Below are positions 56,735 to 64,000 of a stretch of DNA of 64,000 nucleotides, one piece after another (the first letter of the stretch is position 1; each line of letters starts with the position of its first letter). Location of the stretch: positions 372,001 to 436,000 of the forward strand of contig JAXMDA010000004.1 of NCBI GenBank assembly GCA_046349085.1, read 5' to 3'. Made by a program: the position numbers and the translations under genes. The notes under the pieces were generated by a model. That model worked only from the letters and a program-made list of their open reading frames with translations, did no database searches and was not told the origin of the DNA. This DNA is from JAJXWB01 sp046349085. GTDB taxonomy: Bacteria; Pseudomonadota; Alphaproteobacteria; Rhizobiales; Beijerinckiaceae.

Positions 56735-59700
56735 CTACTCCGCCGCCGCCATCTCCTCTTCCTCGTCCTCGCGCGCCCGCTTGCGCGACAACTTGTCCAT
56801 CAGCAGATAGATCACCGGCGTCGTGTAGAGCGTCAGGATCTGGGACAGCACGAGCCCGCCGACGATGGTGATGCCGAGCGGCCGGCGCAGCTCCGCGCCG
56901 GCGCCGGTGGCGATCGCCAGCGGCAGCGCGCCGAACAGCGCGGCGAGCGTCGTCATCATGATCGGGCGGAAGCGTTCGAGCGCCGCCTCATAGGCCGCCT
57001 CCGCCGCGCTCAAGCCCCGCTCGCGCTGCGCCTGCACCGCGAAATCGACGAGCATGATGCCGTTCTTCTTCACGATGCCGATGAGCAGGATGATGCCGAT
57101 GAAGGCGATGAGCGTCAGCTCCGAGCCGAACAGCATGAGCGCGAGCAAGGCGCCGAGCCCCGCCGACGGGAGAGTCGAGAGGATCGTCACGGGATGGATC
57201 AGGCTCTCGTAGAGCACGCCCAGGATGAGATAGACCGCAAGCAGCGCAATCAGGATCAGCCGGCCCTGCCCGCCCGACGACGAGCGGAAGTCGCGCGCTT
57301 CGCCGGCAAATTCCGTTCGCAAGCCGTCAGGAGGGTTCATTTCCGCGACCGCCGCGTCGATCGCGCGCGTGGCCGCTTCCAGCGTCATGTTGGGCGCGAG
57401 ATTGAAGCTGATGGTGATGGCGGGAAACGAACCCTGATGATTGACCTGCAGCGCCATCGCTGAACGCTCGACGCGCGCGACGGCGCTGAGCGGCACCTGA
57501 TAGCGCGCCGGCGTCGAGAAATTCGATGTGGAGGGAACGGGTTGCACCGTCGCCGAGGCCGAGACGAAGAGCCCCGAGAGATCGCTCGGGTCGCGCTGGC
57601 GCGCGGTCGTGCTTTCCACGATCACCCGATACTGGTTGCGCTGCGTATAGATGATCGCCGTCTGCCGCTGGCCGAAGGCCGTGTTGAGCGCAGTGTCGAT
57701 ATCTTGGATTCGCACGCCGTAGCGCGCCGCCGCCTGCCGGTCTATCACGACGTTGGCGCGAAGTCCTCCCTGCTCGCGATCCGTCGTGACGTCGGCCAGT
57801 TCCGGCAACTGCCGCAGCCGCTGCACGACTTTCGGCGTCCACTCGCTGAGTTCCTCGAGCGAGGGGTCCCACAGCGTGAATTGATATTGCGACTTGCTCT
57901 CGCGCCCCCCCGCGCGCACGTCCTGCACGGGGAACATGAACACCGTGATGCCCGGCGCGCGCGCGAGCTTGCCGCGCAACCTGTTGATTGCGTCGCGCGA
58001 ACTGCCTGCGCGTACGCCTTCCGGCTTCAGCGCGATGAAGATGCGGCCCTGATTGAAGGAGCGCGTGCCGCCGATGAAGGAGGCGACGTTCTGCACATCT
58101 GGATCGGCGGCGATAATGTCGGCGGCGCGCTGCTGATAGCTCGCCATTGCCGCAAACGACACGTCGGGCGACCCTTCCGTGAAGCTGAAGATCAGCCCCG
58201 TGTCGTCCTGCGGGATATAGCCCTTGGGCACGATGCGATAGAGCTGCACGGTGAGCGCGACCACGCCCGCGATCACGAGAAGCGACGCCCAGGGATGGTT
58301 GATCGCCACCTTCAGCCCGCGGCCATAGCTGGCCGCAATACGCGAGAGCGCGCCTTCCACCATGCTGTCGAGACGCGTCTTGCGTTCATGGTCGGCGCGC
58401 TTCATGTAGCGCGCGCAGATCATGGGCGTCACCGTCAGCGATACGAAGGTCGAAACCGCGATGGCGAAGACCATGGTGAGCGAGAATTCGCGGAACAGCT
58501 TTCCGGGAATGCCTGGAAGAAAGATGAGCGGAATGAAGGCCGCCGCGAGCGACAGGCTGATCGACACGACCGTAAATCCGATCTGCCGCGCGCCATCGAG
58601 CGCGGCGGCGACGGGCCGCTTGCCCAATTCCAGATTGCGGTAGACGTTCTCGATCATGACGATGGCGTCGTCGACGACGAATCCGACGGCGACGATGACC
58701 GCCATCAGGGAGATATTGTCGATCGAGAATTTCGCCGCATACATGCAGGCGAAAGTGCCGGCGAGGGACAGCGGCACGGTGACGCCCGCTGCAATCGTCG
58801 GCGCGGCGCGGCGCACGAAAATCAGCACGACCGCCATGACCAGCGCGATCGAGACCATCAGCGTGAACTGAATTTCGCGAATGCTCGCGCGGATCGTCGT
58901 CGTACGATCGCTCAATGTCGAGATGTCGATGCCCGCCGGGATCCAGCGCTGGATCTCCGGCAACAGCGCCTTCACCCGGTCGACCGTGTCGATCACATTC
59001 GCGTCGGGCTGCTTGGTGATGAACAGCAGCACCGCGGGCTTCTTGTTGAACCAGCCGGCCGAGCGCGTGTTGCGCACGGAGCGGTCGATGGTCGCTATAT
59101 CCGCCAGGCGCGCCGGGCCGTTGGGCGTGCGGATGACGATCTTGCGATAGCCCGCCGTGTCGGAGAGCTGATCGTCGGTCGCAAAGCTCCCGCTGCGCTC
59201 CGGGCCCTCCCATGAGCCGACGGCGCCATGCGCATTTGCGGCGGAAACGGCGTTGGCGATCGTGTCGAGGCCAACGCCCATCGAGGCAAGACGCGACGGA
59301 TCGACCTGAATGCGGATCGCCGGCTGCTCGGCGCCGTTCACCTGAACCTCGGCGACGCCTTCCACCTGGCTCAGCTTCTGCGCGATCACCGTGTCGGCGG
59401 CGTCGTAGAGCGCGCTTGCCGGAAGGCTGTCCGATGTCAGCGCCAGGATCAGCACCGGCATGGCGGCAGGATTGGCCTTGCGGAACTGCGGCGTCGTCGG
59501 CAAGTCGGACGGCAGGTCCGTCGCCGCCGCATTGATCGCCGATTGCACGTCCTGCGCGGCCTTGTCGATCGGGCGGTTGAGATCGAACTGCGCGGTGACG
59601 ACAGTCGCGCCGAGCGCGCTCACCGAGGTTAGCTCGGTAATGCCTGCGATTTCCGACAGCCGCCGCTCGAGCGGCGCGGCGACGCTCGCCGCCATGGTCG

Positions 59701-59869
59701 CAGGATCGGCGCCCGGCCGCGACGCGATGATGCGGATGGTCGGAAAATCGATCGACGGCAGGCTGGATACGGGCAGGAAGAAATAGGCGACGAGCCCGGC
59801 GAGAAACAGGCCGACCGCAAGCAGCGTGGTCGCGACGGGACGCCGGATGAAGGGCGCGGAGAAGTTCAC
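56735..59869 (-). CDS. mdtC: RND efflux pump subunit MdtC-like
   Basis: 1044 residues from GTG 59869; the start overlaps the mdtB stop by four bases (GTGA). Start MNFSAPFIRRPVATTLLAVGLFLAG, two large periplasmic loops, 12 helices, the proton-relay Asp pair in GFVVDDAIVMIENV and the Lys in GIVKKNGIMLVDF. Slightly longer than E. coli MdtC (1025). Forms a heterotrimer with MdtB that expels bile salts, novobiocin or metals. It is followed by no outer-membrane channel gene in view. Confidence 0.9.
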   Translation of the reverse strand: MNFSAPFIRRPVATTLLAVGLFLAGLVAYFFLPVSSLPSIDFPTIRIIASRPGADPATMAASVAAPLERRLSEIAGITELTSVSALGATVVTAQFDLNRPIDKAAQDVQSAINAAATDLPSDLPTTPQFRKANPAAMPVLILALTSDSLPASALYDAADTVIAQKLSQVEGVAEVQVNGAEQPAIRIQVDPSRLASMGVGLDTIANAVSAANAHGAVGSWEGPERSGSFATDDQLSDTAGYRKIVIRTPNGPARLADIATIDRSVRNTRSAGWFNKKPAVLLFITKQPDANVIDTVDRVKALLPEIQRWIPAGIDISTLSDRTTTIRASIREIQFTLMVSIALVMAVVLIFVRRAAPTIAAGVTVPLSLAGTFACMYAAKFSIDNISLMAVIVAVGFVVDDAIVMIENVYRNLELGKRPVAAALDGARQIGFTVVSISLSLAAAFIPLIFLPGIPGKLFREFSLTMVFAIAVSTFVSLTVTPMICARYMKRADHERKTRLDSMVEGALSRIAASYGRGLKVAINHPWASLLVIAGVVALTVQLYRIVPKGYIPQDDTGLIFSFTEGSPDVSFAAMASYQQRAADIIAADPDVQNVASFIGGTRSFNQGRIFIALKPEGVRAGSSRDAINRLRGKLARAPGITVFMFPVQDVRAGGRESKSQYQFTLWDPSLEELSEWTPKVVQRLRQLPELADVTTDREQGGLRANVVIDRQAAARYGVRIQDIDTALNTAFGQRQTAIIYTQRNQYRVIVESTTARQRDPSDLSGLFVSASATVQPVPSTSNFSTPARYQVPLSAVARVERSAMALQVNHQGSFPAITISFNLAPNMTLEAATRAIDAAVAEMNPPDGLRTEFAGEARDFRSSSGGQGRLILIALLAVYLILGVLYESLIHPVTILSTLPSAGLGALLALMLFGSELTLIAFIGIILLIGIVKKNGIMLVDFAVQAQRERGLSAAEAAYEAALERFRPIMMTTLAALFGALPLAIATGAGAELRRPLGITIVGGLVLSQILTLYTTPVIYLLMDKLSRKRAREDEEEEMAAAE

Positions 59870-62800
59870 GCCTCCCCCTCCCGCAGCTCCCGCTCGTATT
59901 CGATCTGTTCGGCGATCGAACGCCCGCCGAGCCTGACGCGCAACCGTTCGACCGCGAGATAGACGACCGGCGTCGTATAAAGCGTGAGCAACTGGCTGAG
60001 CAGCAGACCGCCGATGATCGTGACGCCGAGTGGAATGCGCAATTCGCTGCCGACGCCCGACGCAAAGGCGAGCGGCACGGCGCCGAACAGCGCGGCGAGC
60101 GTCGTCATCATGATCGGGCGGAAACGCAAGTGGCAGGCGCGCAGGATCGCGTCGCGCGGGCTCATGCCTTCGTGGCGCTCGGCCTCCAGCGCGAAGTCGA
60201 TCATCATGATCGCGTTCTTCTTCACGATGCCCATGAGCAGCACGATGCCGATCAGCGCGACGACGGAGAGGTCGTTGCCCGTCAACATCAGCGCGAGCAG
60301 CGCGCCGACGCCGGCCGAAGGCAGGGTCGTGAGGATCGTGAAGGGATGCGCGTAGCTCTCGTAGAGCATGCCGAGCACCAGATAGATGGTGACGACGGCC
60401 GCCAGAAGCAGCCACGGCTCGCTCGCCAGCGACTTGGAGAATTCCGCAGCGTCGCCGGAGAAGGCGCCGGTGATGGAGCCGGGCATGCCGAGATCCTTCT
60501 CCGCCTTCTTGATCGCCTCGACCGCGTCGCCGAGCGCCGCGCCATGCGCAATGTCGAAGCTGATCGTGGCGGCGGGAAACTGGTCCTGGTGGGCGACGGC
60601 GAGCGGCGCTTCGGTCGGCTCGAATCGCGCGACCGCGGAGAGCGGCGTCTGCACGCCCCCGGCCGTGCCCGACACGTACAGTTTCTGCAGCGCGCCCGGG
60701 TCCTGCTGGTAAACCGGGTCGGCTTCGAGAATGACGCGATACTGGTTCGATTGCGCGTAGATGGTCGAGACCTGCCGCTGGCCGAAGGCGTTGTTGAGCG
60801 CGTCGTCGATGTTCTGCGCGGTCACGCCAAGGCGGCCTGCCGCGTCGCGATCGATATGGATCATCGTGCGCAGCCCGCCCTCCTGCGTCTCTTCCGCGAG
60901 GTTGCGCAGGATCGGAGAGTCGCGCAGCCGCTCCGCGATCTTGCGCGTCCACTCCGAGACCTCGGCGGCGTCCGCGCCGGTCAGCGTGTACTGGTATTGC
61001 GAACGGCTCGAGCGCGTGCCGATCTGGATGTCCTGCACGGGCTTCACATAGAGATTGGCGCCGATCTCGTTGGCGTGCGCCCGTAGCCGCGCCGCGATTT
61101 CGCCCGCGCTCGCCCTGCGTTCGTCGCGCGGCGTCAGCGTCACCGCGAGGCGGCCGACGTTCGGCGTAGCGTTGAGCGCGCCGACGCCGAGCACGCTGAC
61201 GACGCCGCGCACGTCCGGGTCCTTGCGAAACATCTCCCCCGCCTTCTCCTGAATGCGCGTCATCTGCGCGAAGGAGGCGTCGGGGGCGGCTTCCACGACA
61301 ACGTCGAGCAGGCTGTTGTCCTGCAGCGGCAGGAAGCCCTTCGGCGCGATCACATAGAGCCAGATCGTCAGCGCAAGCGTGCCGGCGGTGACCGCCAGCA
61401 TGAGGAACTCCCGGTCGACCGCCCAGCGCAACGTGCGATCGTAGAACGAGAGCATCCAGCCGGTCGCTTCCGCGGCCGCGTGCTCCGCGCCCTCGGCGCG
61501 CTTGGGCTTCAGCAGGCGGCCGCACATCATCGGCGTCAGCGTCAGCGAGACCACCGCCGAGACGACGACGGCGATCGACAGCGTCAGCGCGAATTCGCGG
61601 AACATGCGGCCGACGAGACCCGTCATGAACAGAAGCGGGATGAACACCGCGATCAGCGACACGGTGAGCGAGATGACGGTGAAGCCGATTTCTCGCGCGC
61701 CGGCGAACGCGGCGCGTAGCGGCTTCATGCCGCCTTCCATGTTGCGCACGATGTTCTCGATCATGACGATCGCATCGTCGACGATGAAGCCCGTGCCGAT
61801 GGTCAGCGCCATGAGGGAGAGATTGTCGAGGCTGAAGCCGCAGAGATACATGACGCCGAAAGTCGCGACGATCGACAGGGGCAGCGCGACGGCTGCGATC
61901 AGCGTCGCGCGAAAGGTGCGCAGGAACAGCAGCACGACGAGCACGACAAGCGCCGTCGCCAGCACGAGCGTGAACTGCACGTCGGCGATCGAGGCGCGGA
62001 TGGCGTCCGTTCGGTCGTGCACGGCTTTCAATTCGACGCCCGCCGGCAGCGCGCGCGCAAGACGCGGCAGCTCCTTCTTCAGGAGATCGACGGTCGCGAT
62101 GATGTTGGCGCCGGGCTGGCGCTGCACGTCGATGACGACCGCGGGCTCCCCCTGATACCAGCCGCCGGTGCGCGAATTCTCGAGCCCTTCGATGACCTTG
62201 GCGACATCGCCCAGAATGATCGGCGCGTCGTTGCGGTAGGCGACGACGACTTTCTTGTAGGCCTCCGCCGACAGGATCTGGTCGTTGGCGTCGATCGTGT
62301 AGCTTTGCCGCGCGCCGTCCAGCGAGCCTTTCGCGCCCGCGACATTCGCGCCGACAATCGCGAGGCGCAAATCTTCCAGGCCCAGTCGGTTGGCGCCGAG
62401 GCGGCCCAGATCGGCCTGGATGCGGATCGCCGGCTTGATGCCGCCTTCGATCGACACATGGCCGACGCCGGATATTTCGCTGAGGCGCGGGCCGATCAGC
62501 GTATCGGCTATGTCGCTCATCGCGCGCAGCGACGTGGTCTTCGACGTCAGCGCCAGAATCATCACGGGCGCGTCGGCCGGGTTCACTTTCGAATAGACCG
62601 GCGGATAGGGAAGGTTGCGCGGCAGCGTGGAGGCGGACGCGTTGATCGCGGACTGCACGTCCTGCGCCGCAGCGTCGATGTCGCGGTCGAGATCGAATTG
62701 CAGCGTGATCTGCGACAGGCCGAAGGACGACTGCGACGACATGGTCTGCAACGCCGGTATCTGACCGAACTGCCGCTCGAGCGAGGCCGTCACCAGCGAG

Positions 62801-62979
62801 GCGACAATGTCGGGATTGGCGCCCGGGAGCTGCGTCGTCACCTGGATGGTCGGAAAATCGACCTGCGGCAGCGGCGACACCGGCAGGCGCGCATAGCCGA
62901 GAAGGCCGGCCAGCAACACGGCGACGCCAAGCAACGAGGTTGCAATCGGTCGCGCGATAAAGGGGGCGGAGACATTCAT
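59866..62979 (-). CDS. mdtB: RND efflux pump subunit MdtB-like
   Basis: 1037 residues (E. coli MdtB 1040). MNVSAPFIARPIATSLLGVAVLLAG, DDAIVMIEN relay Asp pair, GIVKKNAIMMIDFAL, and 12 helices. The sequence is a clear paralogue of mdtC next door. Nineteen bases follow the adaptor stop, so the three genes are an mdtA-mdtB-mdtC operon. Confidence 0.92.
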   Translation of the reverse strand: MNVSAPFIARPIATSLLGVAVLLAGLLGYARLPVSPLPQVDFPTIQVTTQLPGANPDIVASLVTASLERQFGQIPALQTMSSQSSFGLSQITLQFDLDRDIDAAAQDVQSAINASASTLPRNLPYPPVYSKVNPADAPVMILALTSKTTSLRAMSDIADTLIGPRLSEISGVGHVSIEGGIKPAIRIQADLGRLGANRLGLEDLRLAIVGANVAGAKGSLDGARQSYTIDANDQILSAEAYKKVVVAYRNDAPIILGDVAKVIEGLENSRTGGWYQGEPAVVIDVQRQPGANIIATVDLLKKELPRLARALPAGVELKAVHDRTDAIRASIADVQFTLVLATALVVLVVLLFLRTFRATLIAAVALPLSIVATFGVMYLCGFSLDNLSLMALTIGTGFIVDDAIVMIENIVRNMEGGMKPLRAAFAGAREIGFTVISLTVSLIAVFIPLLFMTGLVGRMFREFALTLSIAVVVSAVVSLTLTPMMCGRLLKPKRAEGAEHAAAEATGWMLSFYDRTLRWAVDREFLMLAVTAGTLALTIWLYVIAPKGFLPLQDNSLLDVVVEAAPDASFAQMTRIQEKAGEMFRKDPDVRGVVSVLGVGALNATPNVGRLAVTLTPRDERRASAGEIAARLRAHANEIGANLYVKPVQDIQIGTRSSRSQYQYTLTGADAAEVSEWTRKIAERLRDSPILRNLAEETQEGGLRTMIHIDRDAAGRLGVTAQNIDDALNNAFGQRQVSTIYAQSNQYRVILEADPVYQQDPGALQKLYVSGTAGGVQTPLSAVARFEPTEAPLAVAHQDQFPAATISFDIAHGAALGDAVEAIKKAEKDLGMPGSITGAFSGDAAEFSKSLASEPWLLLAAVVTIYLVLGMLYESYAHPFTILTTLPSAGVGALLALMLTGNDLSVVALIGIVLLMGIVKKNAIMMIDFALEAERHEGMSPRDAILRACHLRFRPIMMTTLAALFGAVPLAFASGVGSELRIPLGVTIIGGLLLSQLLTLYTTPVVYLAVERLRVRLGGRSIAEQIEYERELREGEA

Positions 62980-62998
62980 GGCCGAGCGCCCCCTTTCC

Positions 62999-64000
62999 TC
63001 ACTGCCCGCCGGGCGCGCCGCCGCCCTGCCCGCGCCGTCTTCCCCGTTCTCCGCCGCGCTGTCCGTCTCCGCGCTCCCCTGCGCCGCGCGGCGTCGCCCC
63101 TGCCGGCGGCTCCGGCGCGGGCTGCGCCTGCACCTCGCTGCGCGCTTCCGCGGCGGCGGCCGGCGGCGTGTCGATCACGCGCACCTTTGCGCCGTTGCGC
63201 AGCCGCGCAAAGCCCGAGGTCGCGACCTTGGCCGGCGGCGCAAGGCCTGACTGGATCACCGCGACGCGCTCGTTCTGCTGGCCGACCACGACATTGCTCT
63301 GCTCGACCGTGCCGTCGTCCTTCACGACATAGACGAAGGCGCCGTTCGGTCCGCGCTGCACGGCGGCCGTCGGCGCGACGACAGCGTTCTTCAGCACGTC
63401 CGTCGTCAGCCTGATGTTCACGAACTGGCCGGGCCACAGCGCGAGATCGGCATTGTCGAACACGGCCTTGATCTTCACCGTGCCCGTCGTCGGATCGACC
63501 TGGTTGTCGACCACCGTCACCTGTCCGCGCGCCACCGCCGCCGTCATCCCGGAATCGAAGGCCTGGGCGTCGAGCGGCCCGCGCGCCAGCGCCGTCGTCA
63601 CGGCGCGAAGATTCTGCTGCGCCAGCGTGAAGACCACCGCAATCGGCTTGATCTGCGTGATGACGACAATGCCGTTTACGCCATTGGCCTGCACGAGGTT
63701 GCCGGGGTCGACGAGGCGTATGCCGGTGCGGCCGTCGAGCGGCGAACGGATCGTCGTATAGCCGAGGATCGCTTTCGTGTTGTCGATCGTCGCCTGATCC
63801 TGCTTCACCTGCGCTTCATATTGCGCAACCAGCGCGCGCTGCGTGTCGGCCTGCTGCTTGGGGCCGAAATTGCCCTGCGCGAGCCTGGTGTAGCGCTCCA
63901 GATCGATCTTCGCGTTGGCGAGCAACGCCTCGTCCTGCGCCTTCTTCGCCACCGCCTGGTCGTATTGCGCCTGGTAGGTCGTCGGATCGATGCGCGCGAG
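62999..64000 (-). CDS. mdtA: RND efflux adaptor MdtA-like (partial, 5' end outside window)
   Basis: The frame enters from the right edge and continues to the stop at 62999 (334 codons). Visible parts: the alpha-hairpin (ALLANAKIDLERYTRLA), the lipoyl-type TIRSPLDGRTGIRLVDPGNLV, then the beta-barrel (IKPIAVVFTLAQQNL, VDPTTGTVKIKAVFDNADLALWPGQFVNIR). The Gly/Arg-rich C-terminal tail is unusually long (ERGRRRGQGGG). The periplasmic adaptor links MdtBC to an outer-membrane channel. The signal peptide is outside the window. Confidence 0.9.
   Translation of the reverse strand, partial: LARIDPTTYQAQYDQAVAKKAQDEALLANAKIDLERYTRLAQGNFGPKQQADTQRALVAQYEAQVKQDQATIDNTKAILGYTTIRSPLDGRTGIRLVDPGNLVQANGVNGIVVITQIKPIAVVFTLAQQNLRAVTTALARGPLDAQAFDSGMTAAVARGQVTVVDNQVDPTTGTVKIKAVFDNADLALWPGQFVNIRLTTDVLKNAVVAPTAAVQRGPNGAFVYVVKDDGTVEQSNVVVGQQNERVAVIQSGLAPPAKVATSGFARLRNGAKVRVIDTPPAAAAEARSEVQAQPAPEPPAGATPRGAGERGDGQRGGERGRRRGQGGGAPGGQ

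Noticed and set aside
59870..61525. 5' extension of the mdtC frame to 1596 codons
   Set aside because: It is an off-frame translation of mdtB; GTG 59869 overlapping the mdtB stop gives the normal RND N-terminus and length.

Overview
The window reads as chromosomal DNA of a high-GC alphaproteobacterium, most likely of the order Hyphomicrobiales (Rhizobiales). The indications are strong GC bias with long antisense shadow frames, an A-type RNase P RNA, a methionine regulator that fuses an ArsR domain to a SAM-methyltransferase, a protein related to the C-terminal half of rhizobial cyclic glucan synthases, and several families of palindromic intergenic repeats. This is an inference from gene content; no species can be named. 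No tRNA, rRNA, CRISPR array, transposase, phage gene or replication origin was seen.

Layout. 1-7.8 kb: a partial membrane acyltransferase, rnpB, a VOC protein, two peptidoglycan enzymes (lytic transglycosylase and amidase), a large secreted protein of unknown function, a TauD/TfdA-type dioxygenase and an SDR. 7.9-13.7 kb: a methionine-synthesis operon (ArsR-methyltransferase regulator, metF, metH) with an 18-bp perfect palindrome over its promoter. 13.7-25.1 kb: a PsiF-like protein, a quinone oxidoreductase, a Phd/VapC toxin-antitoxin pair, ettA, a KAP-like membrane NTPase, an MFS transporter, small secreted proteins and a molybdenum-cofactor group (mobB, a DUF2478 protein, mobA). 25.2-31.6 kb: an outer-membrane protein and a 1827-residue membrane protein with cyclic-glucan-synthase-type GH94 modules but no visible glycosyltransferase module. 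31.8-37.7 kb: mixed metabolic genes (quinone oxidoreductase, CoA transferase, crotonase, cytochrome c, tartrate/D-malate dehydrogenase).

37.8-56.7 kb is a catabolic island. It has a branched-chain-amino-acid-type ABC importer (livGFHM, without a binding protein), seven acyl-CoA dehydrogenases, two SDRs, an acyl-CoA synthetase, a TetR regulator, a nitroreductase-family protein and a crotonase. Six of the dehydrogenases form three adjacent large/small pairs in which the usual FAD-site motifs are divided between partners, as in known alpha2beta2 acyl-CoA dehydrogenases. The first pair resembles pimeloyl-CoA dehydrogenase PimC/PimD. The likely scheme is import, CoA activation, then beta-oxidation-like dehydrogenation and hydration of an alicyclic, dicarboxylic or branched acid. 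The substrate cannot be read from the sequence.

56.7-64 kb: an MdtABC-type tandem RND efflux operon; its adaptor gene runs off the right edge.

Inverted intergenic repeats of at least four families separate most transcription units, especially in the catabolic island.
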